Below, in pieces: positions 53,686-63,366 of a DNA stretch of 64,000 nt. The notes under the pieces were generated by a model. That model saw only the letters and a program-made list of their open reading frames with translations, was not told where the DNA came from and ran no database searches. The translations under genes were made by a program, and so were the position numbers. Where the stretch lies: contig CAYSSJ010000005.1 of the NCBI GenBank assembly GCA_964433675.1, positions 62,001-126,000 of the forward strand. The letters run 5' to 3'. The stretch is from CAYSSJ01 sp964433675. Its GTDB lineage: Bacteria; Cloacimonadota; Cloacimonadia; Cloacimonadales; TCS61. Within the stretch, counting starts at the first letter, position 1. Each line of letters starts with the position of its first letter.

Positions 53686-54399
53686 ATGGATTTTGTTCAG
53701 ATTATCATTATTTCAAGTTTGATAGTATTTATGGCTTTTTTCATTAGAGGTATGACTGGATTTGCAAATTCATTAATTCTGGTTCCTTTAATGGCATTGT
53801 TTTTGGATATCAAGATAGTTGTCCCGATAGCAGCAATGTTAAGTCTGGCATCCGGGTCGTTATTGTTTCATAGTACAAAAAAGCAAATAAACAAAGAATT
53901 CATTTTTGTTTTGATATTTGTCATGCTTGGCACATTAATTGGGACTCATTTTTTGGTTACTTTCGGCTCAAGCTTTTTAAAGTCGATTTTAGGTATGATG
54001 GTCATTTTGTTTTCTATCCAAATATTTTTCAACAAAACATTTAAGAAAATCAACAAATGGTTTGGAGCTATTGCAGGAATTATCGCTGGTATTTTGGGTG
54101 GCATGTTTACCACAAACGGACCACCATTAGTGATATATTTTGGCAATAAACTACAAAAAGAATCATTTAGAGCAACGCTAAACGTAATATTTTTTGTTGA
54201 TGCTATCTGGTTAAACTCACTCTATGTAGCTAGAGGGGTAATAACTTTTGAAGAATTTAAACTTGCGATTATCTTATTGCCTGCCTTGATAATTGGAATA
54301 TTTTTGGGCTCCAAGATACATTTCAAAATAAATGAAGTCTTATTTAAACGTGTGGTTGCCGTGATATTATGTATTGTGGGCATTACATTTTTATTTTAG
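53686..54399 (+). CDS. TauE/SafE (TSUP) family permease
   Basis: 237 residues with seven to eight membrane helices. Two inverted repeats each open with a Gly-rich loop: FFIRGMTGFANSLILVPLMALF near the start and GIIAGILGGMFTTNGPPLVIYF near 145-165. This is the sulfite exporter TauE/SafE family, which moves organosulfonates, sulfite or similar anions. By eye the DNA is more A+T-rich than rpoD upstream, and it sits just after a tRNA, so transfer is possible but no integrase or repeat is seen. The start has no strong site. Confidence 0.85.
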   Translation: MDFVQIIIISSLIVFMAFFIRGMTGFANSLILVPLMALFLDIKIVVPIAAMLSLASGSLLFHSTKKQINKEFIFVLIFVMLGTLIGTHFLVTFGSSFLKSILGMMVILFSIQIFFNKTFKKINKWFGAIAGIIAGILGGMFTTNGPPLVIYFGNKLQKESFRATLNVIFFVDAIWLNSLYVARGVITFEEFKLAIILLPALIIGIFLGSKIHFKINEVLFKRVVAVILCIVGITFLF

Positions 54400-54486
54400 T
54401 GAAAGAGGCTTTGAATCTCTATGTGAAGATAACATGGGACAAATGGGAACCACCTTCGGATGTTGGTTTTGAGATTATTCTATTAG

Positions 54487-54582
54487 AGACAAGTAAAAAT
54501 TTCTTGTCTGAATTGGCGGTTTGTAATTTGTACTTCACTGCAACCAGATTTGCTTGACACCTTTAGTAAAGATTATTAATTA
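54487..54582 (+). promoter_or_regulatory. Inverted repeat and promoter before the acyl-CoA synthetase gene
   Basis: AGACAAG (54487-54493) and CTTGTCT (54503-54509) form a stem without a T tail. TTGACA (54554-54559) plus a 17-base spacer and TAATTA (54577-54582) form a likely promoter, 30 bases before the GTG at 54613. Confidence 0.5.
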
Positions 54583-54612
54583 GTATAAAAAAAATAGTAG
54601 AAGAGGTGTTTT

Positions 54613-57294
54613 GTGAATGTTCATAACTTGGATAATATTTTCAAGCCCGAGAGGATAGCTCTTTTAGGGATTGGAGCCAATCCATTGAGTGTGGGTGGCA
54701 GAATACTAAGCAACCTTGTGAGTGGTGGTTTTAGGGGGGTAGTCTATCCTGTAAACCCATCTCTTGAAGCTGTTATGGGGATTCAAGCTTATCCTGATTT
54801 AACTTCTCTTCCCCGCAAACCAGATCTTTGTATTATCTGTTCTAGCCCTCAGAGTGTACCAGAATACCTGAAAGCTTCAGGTGAACTTGGAGTTATGGGT
54901 ATCATTATTGTTTCTGCCGGGTTCAAAGAAATAGGTGAGGAGGGTAAAGATTTGGAATTGGAAGTAGAATCTATCCAGAAGCGTTTCCCAAATATGCGGA
55001 TAATGGGACCGAACTGTTTAGGATTTATTTCACCTGCAAATAAGCTCAATGTAAGCTTTGGCAATGGTATCCCCAAGAAGGGCAATATCGCCTTTGTTTC
55101 ACAATCAGGTGCACTATGTACATCGATTTTGGATTGGGCTATCGAACAGCAGATCGGTTTTTCCTACTTAATATCTTTGGGTAATTCCATAGATGTAAGT
55201 TTCGGAGATGTTATCGATTACCTCGGCGAGGATGATGAGACTAAATTCATCATACTTTATGTGGAATCAATCTCTAATGCAAGGCAATTCATGGCGGCAA
55301 GTCGTGCTTTCGCCCGTGCTAAACCGATTTTAGCATACAAAGCTGGCAGATTCCCCGAATCAGCAGAAGTAGCAGCTTCGCACACCGGAGCTATGGCAGC
55401 TGAAGATAGCATTTACGATGCAGCTTTTCAACGAGCGGGAATAATTAGAATACATGATATTGGCAAGATTTTTGATGTAGCAGAACTTGTCGGCAGAAAG
55501 AAGCTTCCGGCAGGATCGCGATTGGCAATTATCACTAATGCCGGAGGTCCAGGAGTAATGGCTACAGATGCTTTAATAGCCCAAAATGGCGAGTTGGCTA
55601 AACTGAACAAAACGACTTTGGGTAAGCTTAATGAGAATCTCCCACCATATTGGTCACATGGGAATCCTGTCGATGTACTGGGAGATGCCAAATCTAAACG
55701 TTACGCTAAAGCTCTTTCGATTGTATTGGAGGACACGGAAGTCGATGCTGCTTTGGTAATCCTCACACCTCAAGCAATGACTAATCCCTCTGCTACGGCA
55801 AAGAAGATTGCTGAGTTGGCAGAAAAAACGAGGAAGCCGATCCTAGCCGCTTGGATAGGAGGGACATCTATGCATGAAGGAAGAGATATACTACTACAAG
55901 CTGGAATACCTGCCTATCATACCCCGGAACAAGCAATCGGAGCATTTATGACTTTGGTTGAATATGGCAGAAATCTCAAAGCTTTATATGAAACTCCTAA
56001 AGATATACCGGTAGAATTTACTCTAGATCGTGAGAAATTTCGTCAAAAGTTTGATAAGATTGTAGCAGAAGGAAACAACATACTTTCAGAATCTGTGTCT
56101 AAATATCTCTTAGAATCTTATGGAATTGCAACTACTCTACCACGAGTAGCAGAAACAGCAGAAGAAGCAGTCCGTCATGCCGAAGAGATATCTTATCCGG
56201 TTGTGTTAAAAATAATATCTCCTCAGATAACACACAAAACCGAGGTTGGAGGGGTTGTTCTAAATCTAAACTCTGCTGAAGAAGTTAAAAAAGCTTATAG
56301 TGAGATTATTGAAAAGGCAAAAATGCTTCGTCCGGAAGCAGAAATAAGGGGGGTGACTGTTCAGGCAATGGCAGATTTGGAAAATGGGACTGAGTTAATC
56401 TTAGGAATCAAACAGGATCCTATATTCGGATCAGTTATTATGATCGGTACGGGTGGTATCTATGCGGAATTGTTAAGAGATAGAACCCTTGAATTGCCAC
56501 CCCTAAACGAGAATCTAGCACGAAGAATGCTGGAAAGGCTTAATATTTATCCATTACTCAAAGGTTATCGTGGCAGAGCTGGAGCTGATATTGATAAACT
56601 TGTGGAAGTACTTATCAGGATGTCTTATTTGGCTGCTGATTTCCCTGAAATAACCGAACTAGACATAAATCCATTGCTTGCCACTACAGATAGCATTATT
56701 GCACTTGATGCCAGAGTTGTTATCGATCCGTCCCGAAAGCCGAGCAAAAAATACTCTCATCTAGCACTCAGACCCTATCCGGAAGAATATTTCAAAAAAA
56801 TCAAACTTTCTGATGGTACACCGGTAACTTTACGTCCCATCAAACCGGAAGATGAGTTATTATGGTTGGAGATGTTGGGACAGTGCTCTAAAGAAACTAT
56901 TTACATGCGTTTTCGCTATTTCTTCTTTTGGAACTCACACGAAGTAGCTGTGCGGTATTGCTTTATTGACTATGATCGTGAGATTGCTATTGTAGCTGAA
57001 ACTATGATAGAAGGAGAGAAAAAGCTGATCGGGGTTGGTCGTTTGGTAGCAGAACCAGATTATGAAACTGTAGAATATGCTGTGCTCGTTCCGGAAGCTT
57101 GGCAAAACAAAAGACTTGGAAGCCAACTAACAGACTATTGTATGGAAATATCTAAACGATGGAAACCAAAAAAAGTTGTAGCACAAACTACAACTGACAA
57201 TCACAGAATGCTTCATGTTTTCAAGAAACGAAATTTTATGATAAATCAAGATATGAAGAGTGATGTGGTTGATGTGGAAAAAAGTTTTGTTTAG
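54613..57294 (+). CDS. ADP-forming acyl-CoA synthetase fused to a GNAT acetyltransferase (Pat-like)
   Basis: 893 residues. Domains in order: a CoA-binding Rossmann domain (about 8-130), a succinyl-CoA-ligase-like domain with the phospho-histidine His257 in AASHTGAMAAED, a second flavodoxin-like domain (about 300-460), an ATP-grasp domain (about 480-700, ISPQITHKTEVGGVV) and a C-terminal GNAT (about 720-893). The layout equals protein acetyltransferase Pat/YfiQ of enterobacteria. The catalytic His is kept, so it may also make ATP and acetate from acetyl-CoA, as in fermenters. The substrate of the GNAT domain is unknown; lysines of acetyl-CoA synthetases are a possible target. Confidence 0.88.
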   Translation: MNVHNLDNIFKPERIALLGIGANPLSVGGRILSNLVSGGFRGVVYPVNPSLEAVMGIQAYPDLTSLPRKPDLCIICSSPQSVPEYLKASGELGVMGIIIVSAGFKEIGEEGKDLELEVESIQKRFPNMRIMGPNCLGFISPANKLNVSFGNGIPKKGNIAFVSQSGALCTSILDWAIEQQIGFSYLISLGNSIDVSFGDVIDYLGEDDETKFIILYVESISNARQFMAASRAFARAKPILAYKAGRFPESAEVAASHTGAMAAEDSIYDAAFQRAGIIRIHDIGKIFDVAELVGRKKLPAGSRLAIITNAGGPGVMATDALIAQNGELAKLNKTTLGKLNENLPPYWSHGNPVDVLGDAKSKRYAKALSIVLEDTEVDAALVILTPQAMTNPSATAKKIAELAEKTRKPILAAWIGGTSMHEGRDILLQAGIPAYHTPEQAIGAFMTLVEYGRNLKALYETPKDIPVEFTLDREKFRQKFDKIVAEGNNILSESVSKYLLESYGIATTLPRVAETAEEAVRHAEEISYPVVLKIISPQITHKTEVGGVVLNLNSAEEVKKAYSEIIEKAKMLRPEAEIRGVTVQAMADLENGTELILGIKQDPIFGSVIMIGTGGIYAELLRDRTLELPPLNENLARRMLERLNIYPLLKGYRGRAGADIDKLVEVLIRMSYLAADFPEITELDINPLLATTDSIIALDARVVIDPSRKPSKKYSHLALRPYPEEYFKKIKLSDGTPVTLRPIKPEDELLWLEMLGQCSKETIYMRFRYFFFWNSHEVAVRYCFIDYDREIAIVAETMIEGEKKLIGVGRLVAEPDYETVEYAVLVPEAWQNKRLGSQLTDYCMEISKRWKPKKVVAQTTTDNHRMLHVFKKRNFMINQDMKSDVVDVEKSFV

Positions 57295-57557
57295 TAATGA
57301 GTCTTCTGCTCTATAATTGTGGTATTTATAAGGTTCATATTATAGAAAACATGCTTTCTTGAATAATTTGTGTCGAAGTATATCAAGATGCAAACTTAAG
57401 TTTTCCTTATTAAGAAATAGTAAATTGCTCATGAACAGCTGAAAAACATTCATTTTATTTTCCTAATCAAAAAAAAACTCAAACCATCAATAAAATCAAT
57501 TTTTGGAATGAGTATTGCATACAATTGTAAATGAAATAGAGTAATAAGAGGGGAATT

Positions 57558-60500
57558 ATGAAGTATTTATTTATGTGTTTGATGGTATGCTTGATAAGCT
57601 TTAATTTAAATTCTGAATGGGTAGATCTTTCAGCTCGGGATATTGACAATTATTTTTACAATGAATCGGGAACGACTGATAACATTGTATTCGAATTTTC
57701 GCTTCCCGGGTATGAAGCTGAAAAGATAGATGAATCAGGTGAAGAGTATCTGAAGATTAGCTATCCGGAAGTAGGTGAGCTAATCGAGGTAGGCAAACCA
57801 GCACTACCGGTATTTTCTACCATGTTGGCAATAGCGCATCAGGGCGAAGTGGATATAGAGATATTGTCTATCGAAGAGGAAACAATCGAAGACATACTCG
57901 TCTATCCGCAGCAAGAGCTGCAGATAGAAAGCGAACCTGTTAGTGGTAAATTCTCGATCGATCTAGATTACTATGCAAGCGGTGGTATGTATCCACAAGA
58001 GCGTGTGGTGATAGGTGAACCGGCGATAATGCGTGGCGTTCGCGTGGCAAATGTAAGCGTTCAGCCTTTCAGATACGATGCGGCAAACAGAAGACTTCAT
58101 ATCATAAAGGACATTTCACTAAGAGTAACAACAAGCGGTAGCGGTGGTGTAAATGCTCTCTCACAACGTTCTGTTGATCGCAAAGCTTCCCGAAACTTTG
58201 AAGCACTGTACAAAGCTTCGATATTGAATTATGATAATATAAACACACGTGAAGAATTTCATCGTCCAAACTATCTGGTTATCCATCCTGCTAATATACA
58301 AGTAGAAGGTGTGATGAATATGTGGGCAGATTGGAAGAGAGAGAAAGGCTTCAGGGTGGTGATGGCCAGTCTGAGTGAGACCGGTAGTAGTGTTAATCAG
58401 ATAAAGAGTTATATCCAAAATGCCTATGATAACTGGGAACATCCGCCTGAATTCATCCTACTTGCCGGCACAGCAAATTCCAGCTCTTCCTTCCACATTC
58501 CAATCCAGAGTCAAAGTTCCGGATACGGTGATCACTATTATGTTTTGTTGGAAGGTAATGATATCGTAGCTGATGCTTATATCGGCAGATTCGGTTATCA
58601 GAATTTAACAGAATTGCAGACAATAGTTTCAAAAGTGCTCAATTATGAGAAAAATCCATATATGACAGATACAGACTGGTACGAAAAAGCACTCTTAGTA
58701 GGAGATACCAGCCCTTCGGGACAATCTTGTGTTGATCTGAATATGCATGTGAGAGATATGATGTTGCTTCATAATCCGGAGTTTACTTTTACTGAGCTAT
58801 ATACGAGCAATCCTTCTTCAACACAAATGAGAAATGCGATAGATGCAGGCGTGAGCTATTTCAATTTCCGTGGCTATCTCGGCATGAGTGGCTTCACAGG
58901 GGAGATAGGTAGTCTTAATAATGGCTTGATGATGCCATTTTCTGTAATGTTAACTTGTGGTACAGGAAATATCACCGGTAGCACAGATGGACATAGTGGT
59001 AATATGGCGAAACTAGGCACACCACAAAATCCGCGTGGTGCTATAGGAGCAATCGGGACGGCTACTTCGGCTACTAGAACGATGTTCAATAATGTGGTGG
59101 CATCAGGGATATTTTACGGCATTTTTGTCGATGAGATCTACCACATGGGTGGTGCATTGAACCGTGGGAAACTGAATCTTTATAACAATTTCGGCACTAC
59201 ACCTGCTGCTACAAGCTTTGTCCAAAATTTCAGTTATTGGAACAACTTAATGGGTGATCCCGGTTTAAACCTATGGACTGGGTTGCCAGAAGATCTAATA
59301 GTAGAGTATGACGATAATGTGGCTTTGGGTACCAACTATCTGGAAGTCTCTGTCGAAGATGATTCCGGCTTACCTGTAGCAGGAGCATGGGTGACTGCTT
59401 TGATGGGAGATGAAGAAATATTCGCCACCGACTATACCGATGACGAGGGTCTGGTAGTACTCCCGATTGATGCTCAGGATGGGGGAACTGTTAAGCTTAC
59501 TGTAACAAAACATAATTTCAAACCGCATCTGGGAGAATTTACCGTTAGTGAATATGAACAGTTTGTCAATGTGGAAACATATGAAATCATAGATGATAAT
59601 ACAGGCGGAACAACCGGTAACGGCGATGGTATAGTCAATCCGGGCGAGACTGTCGACATCAGAGCTACTTTGCAAAATTTCGGTAGCATGAGTGCAACAA
59701 ATGTAAATGCCGAACTTACCAGCAGCAGCGATGATGTGGAAATTTTGGCATCGATAGTTGATTACGGCACTATCAGTGCGGGAAGTACATCTACCCCGGC
59801 TTCAGGCTTTTTGGTAGAATTCTCTTCCGGCATAGTAGGTGGAACTACTATCGCCTTCGATCTTGAGATCACAGCTTCCGGCGGTGAAGTGTGGGAAGAC
59901 AAAATCTATATTACCGTAGCCGGAGCGAGCCTCTGGACTTCCGGATATGAAGTCTTCGATGGGAATAACAATATCCTCGATCCGGGAGAAACTGTGGAGT
60001 TGGAGGTGATATTGGAGAATCTGGGTACAGTTGCAGCATCAGGTATAAACGCCACTTTATCTACCAATAGCTCTCATATAGAAGTAGAAGATGATTCAGG
60101 CTATTTCGGTACCATCCCGGCAGGCGGAAGTTCTCAGAACAGTGCCAATCGTTTCGAAGTTACAGCCAGCACTTATGTACTTCCCGGCATGCAGGTAATG
60201 ATGAATCTTCATCTCTATAATAACGACGGCTATGATGATAATGTCTCCTTTATTTTAGAAATAGGTGAAGTAACTGTGACAGATCCGCTCGGGCCGGATG
60301 GCTATGGTTATTGGGCTTATGATTGCGGTGATACAGACTATTATCAGGCACCGGTGTATGACTGGATAGAGATAGATCCGAATTATGGTGGTTCCGGCAC
60401 TATTTTACCTGTGAACGATGGTGGAGATATGGGAGATATACATGATATCGACCTTCCCATCACTTTCCGTTTCTATGGTGAAGAGTATGATATGATAACA

Positions 60501-63284
60501 GTGTGTACAAATGGCTGGATAGCACCCGGCGGAACTGATATGCGCGATTATATGAGTTGGCAGATCCCCGGACCGATGGGTCCTTATCCTATGATTGCAC
60601 CATTTTGGGACGATCTGATTACCGGAAGTGGAGATATGGTTTATTACTATGATGCTTCACAGAATTACGTGGTAATCCAATGGTCTCGGATGGCACAGGA
60701 TTTGAATAACGATGAAGAGACCTTCCAAGCTATTATTTATGATGCCAACCAGTATCCCACTACTCAGGGTGACAGTGAGATAAAATTCCAATACAAAGTT
60801 GTAAATAATACTAATTCCGGGAATTATGGCTATCCATATCAGCAAGGGTTGTATTCAACTGTCGGTTTAGCTAATCAAACGGCTACAGATGGTCTGCAAT
60901 ATACATTCAACAACGAATATCCCACTGCTGCTAAGCCTTTGGAAAATGAGATGGCAATTTTGTTTACAGGACCACCGATGTCTCTGGACGAACCATTTAT
61001 CGTCCTCGGCGGAATGATAATCGATGATCCGGGTGGCAATGGGATAGCTGAATATGGTGAAGAGATAAATCTGTATGTGCAACTGAACAATTTAGGCGAA
61101 AATGCAGCTACAAACGTATCTGCGTCTTTGAGCAGCACGGATGAGTATATTACTATAGATAGTAATCAATCGAATTATAATAATATTGAAGGTGGTACTT
61201 CGGAAAACAATCTCTCTCCATTTGTTATCAGCATAGCAGAGGATTGTCCGGACGGTCATATTTCTCCTATGCAAATGGTGGTTGAGAGTGCGGAGAATAC
61301 TTGGGAGCTCAATCTAACTCTCACTTTGCATGCTCCTGAGGTTGAATATGTATCCACATTTGTAAATGATGGCGATAATAATCTCTTGGATCCCGGCGAA
61401 ACTGCCGATATACTCGTCTCTTACGAGAATATCGGTGGTGCGGGTGTTCATGGCGGTGTGTTACAGCTTAGTACGGATGATGCATATCTAACTTTAAATA
61501 CAGATACCTACGATATTGGTATGTTCCCCGGGAATACTATCCGAACTGCTTCCTTTAATGTGACCGCTGATGATAGTACTCCGATCGGACATGTAGTGAT
61601 GGTAGATTGGGAACTCAGTGCTGATTTGAATTATGAAGCCAGTGGCACATTTTCAATACCGATCTCTCAAGTACCGCTATTTCTGGAAGAGGATTTCTCC
61701 GGTACTTGGCCTCCCGATGGTTGGCAGACTACTTCTACAGGCGGAAATATAAACTGGGAACAGAATAGTAGTAATAATGCCGGTGGTGAAGAGCCGGAAG
61801 CGAGATTTTACTGGTCTCCTTCTACAGTTGCAACTCAGCGACTGATATCTCCACCATTATCTACTCTTGGACACACAAGTGTGGATGTAGAGTTTAAGCA
61901 TTTTAATAACGATTTCGGTGGTGGTTATACACTCAAGGTGGAAACTACCAGCGATGGCGGGGATACCTGGAATACGGTACAGACTTATCCGGCAAGTGAT
62001 TTCGGACCCGACACGGAAGAGCTATCAATATCCAATGATGATGTCGGTTCTGCTGAATTTCAGGTGGCTTGGACTTTCGATGGTGATTCTTGGGATATTA
62101 ACTGGTATTGTGTAGATGATGTGGTCATCGGTAGTGGTGAAGGAGCCTCTATGGGCTTTGTAGTAGGAACTGTAACCTTATCAGGAGGAAGCGGTAATGT
62201 AGAAGAAGTAGAGATCTCCGCAGATAACTACACCACCTATCCCGACAGTGATGGCGAATATATCCTTCCCCTGCCTCCGGGCACATATACCATGGAAGCT
62301 TCTCTGAGCGGTTATGAGAGCGTTACGGTAGAAAATGTCGAGGTAACCGAAACTATTGCTACTACGGTTGACTTTTTCTTGGAAGAGACTTATACACTTC
62401 CACCAGCACAGAATTTAGCTGCTGAAGTGATAGATAACAATGTGCAACTGACCTGGGATCTACCGGATATTATCAATAGATCCGCTCGAACTCGAATGCC
62501 AACTTTCGATACAGCAAAAGCGACCAGAATTCGCCAAGAACGGCCTGAACCAAATCTACTAGGCTTCACGATCTATCGGAATATGCAAGTCATCCATGAA
62601 GGTGAGGATCCTGAACAGATAAGCTATATGGACGAAAACCTGAATAGCGGGCAATATACCTACTTTCTGGAGGCAGTTTATGATGTGGGTATTTCTGAAC
62701 CGACAGAATCGGTAGTCGTGAATATAGAGTTGCCGGTTCCGGAGAATCTATCCTATAGCATATCCGATGGCGATGTTATCCTCGATTGGGATACAGCCGG
62801 TACGGGGATGAATGTAACCGGCTATAATGTTTATCGTGATGATATGGTCATAGCAACTACAGAAGAAGAGACTTATACAGATGATACAGTCGTAATTGGC
62901 GAATTATATACCTACTATGTAACAGCGCTATATGAAGGTGGGTATGAGTCCGGAGCTTCCAATGAAGTAGTGGTAGAGGTAACCAGCGCAGATGATCTGA
63001 TACCTGCAGTAACCAGATTGGACAACAATTATCCCAATCCGTTCAATCCGGAAACAACCATCCGCTTCTCTCTCCATGAAAATAATAAGGTGGAAATCGT
63101 GATCTATAATATCAAAGGTGAGAAAGTAAGAGAACTGCTCAGCAGTGAACTTCCGGCATCCTATCATACAGTGGTATGGGATGGACGAAATGATCGGGGC
63201 AGAATGGTAGCCAGCGGAGTCTATTTCTATCAGATGCGCACTTCCGGTTTCTTACAGATCAAGAAAATGCTCTTGATGAAATAA
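57558..63284 (+). CDS. Gingipain-like (C25 family) secreted protein with T9SS sorting domain
   Basis: 1908 residues. A signal peptide (1-19) and a C25-type propeptide (about 40-190) precede the C25-like domain (about 225-575) with FRGYLGMSG and MLTCGTGN. The catalytic Cys is at 467, but the His of the usual GHG motif is Tyr440. Four Ig-like repeats of the type NGDGIVNPGETVDI follow. A jelly-roll-like segment (about 1385-1530), a carboxypeptidase-regulatory-like domain, two fibronectin III domains and the last 87 residues, with NNYPNPFNPETTI and GVYFYQMRT, make the type A sorting domain for type IX secretion. It is exported and surface-bound or released. The 263 bases upstream hold no clear feature. 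Confidence 0.92.
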   Translation: MKYLFMCLMVCLISFNLNSEWVDLSARDIDNYFYNESGTTDNIVFEFSLPGYEAEKIDESGEEYLKISYPEVGELIEVGKPALPVFSTMLAIAHQGEVDIEILSIEEETIEDILVYPQQELQIESEPVSGKFSIDLDYYASGGMYPQERVVIGEPAIMRGVRVANVSVQPFRYDAANRRLHIIKDISLRVTTSGSGGVNALSQRSVDRKASRNFEALYKASILNYDNINTREEFHRPNYLVIHPANIQVEGVMNMWADWKREKGFRVVMASLSETGSSVNQIKSYIQNAYDNWEHPPEFILLAGTANSSSSFHIPIQSQSSGYGDHYYVLLEGNDIVADAYIGRFGYQNLTELQTIVSKVLNYEKNPYMTDTDWYEKALLVGDTSPSGQSCVDLNMHVRDMMLLHNPEFTFTELYTSNPSSTQMRNAIDAGVSYFNFRGYLGMSGFTGEIGSLNNGLMMPFSVMLTCGTGNITGSTDGHSGNMAKLGTPQNPRGAIGAIGTATSATRTMFNNVVASGIFYGIFVDEIYHMGGALNRGKLNLYNNFGTTPAATSFVQNFSYWNNLMGDPGLNLWTGLPEDLIVEYDDNVALGTNYLEVSVEDDSGLPVAGAWVTALMGDEEIFATDYTDDEGLVVLPIDAQDGGTVKLTVTKHNFKPHLGEFTVSEYEQFVNVETYEIIDDNTGGTTGNGDGIVNPGETVDIRATLQNFGSMSATNVNAELTSSSDDVEILASIVDYGTISAGSTSTPASGFLVEFSSGIVGGTTIAFDLEITASGGEVWEDKIYITVAGASLWTSGYEVFDGNNNILDPGETVELEVILENLGTVAASGINATLSTNSSHIEVEDDSGYFGTIPAGGSSQNSANRFEVTASTYVLPGMQVMMNLHLYNNDGYDDNVSFILEIGEVTVTDPLGPDGYGYWAYDCGDTDYYQAPVYDWIEIDPNYGGSGTILPVNDGGDMGDIHDIDLPITFRFYGEEYDMITVCTNGWIAPGGTDMRDYMSWQIPGPMGPYPMIAPFWDDLITGSGDMVYYYDASQNYVVIQWSRMAQDLNNDEETFQAIIYDANQYPTTQGDSEIKFQYKVVNNTNSGNYGYPYQQGLYSTVGLANQTATDGLQYTFNNEYPTAAKPLENEMAILFTGPPMSLDEPFIVLGGMIIDDPGGNGIAEYGEEINLYVQLNNLGENAATNVSASLSSTDEYITIDSNQSNYNNIEGGTSENNLSPFVISIAEDCPDGHISPMQMVVESAENTWELNLTLTLHAPEVEYVSTFVNDGDNNLLDPGETADILVSYENIGGAGVHGGVLQLSTDDAYLTLNTDTYDIGMFPGNTIRTASFNVTADDSTPIGHVVMVDWELSADLNYEASGTFSIPISQVPLFLEEDFSGTWPPDGWQTTSTGGNINWEQNSSNNAGGEEPEARFYWSPSTVATQRLISPPLSTLGHTSVDVEFKHFNNDFGGGYTLKVETTSDGGDTWNTVQTYPASDFGPDTEELSISNDDVGSAEFQVAWTFDGDSWDINWYCVDDVVIGSGEGASMGFVVGTVTLSGGSGNVEEVEISADNYTTYPDSDGEYILPLPPGTYTMEASLSGYESVTVENVEVTETIATTVDFFLEETYTLPPAQNLAAEVIDNNVQLTWDLPDIINRSARTRMPTFDTAKATRIRQERPEPNLLGFTIYRNMQVIHEGEDPEQISYMDENLNSGQYTYFLEAVYDVGISEPTESVVVNIELPVPENLSYSISDGDVILDWDTAGTGMNVTGYNVYRDDMVIATTEEETYTDDTVVIGELYTYYVTALYEGGYESGASNEVVVEVTSADDLIPAVTRLDNNYPNPFNPETTIRFSLHENNKVEIVIYNIKGEKVRELLSSELPASYHTVVWDGRNDRGRMVASGVYFYQMRTSGFLQIKKMLLMK

Positions 63285-63298
63285 GAGATAATACTATG

Positions 63299-63332
63299 CG
63301 GATAGAGTGTCTGGACATGGATGCTCTATCCG
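63299..63332 (+). repeat. 9-bp hairpin between the two C25 genes
   Basis: CGGATAGAG (63299-63307) and CTCTATCCG (63324-63332) are perfect inverted copies, 16-base loop. No T run follows, so it may stabilise or partly end the mRNA. Confidence 0.55.
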
Positions 63333-63366
63333 AATTATTATAAAAAATGTATTAAAGGAATAAGTA

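Noticed and set aside
53487..54399. Integrative element inserted at the tRNA
   Set aside because: No integrase and no repeated tRNA 3' end were seen downstream; only A+T-rich DNA suggests transfer.
54369..54557. 62-residue frame overlapping the end of the TauE/SafE gene
   Set aside because: It starts inside that gene with no ribosome site and has no family signature, so it was not called.
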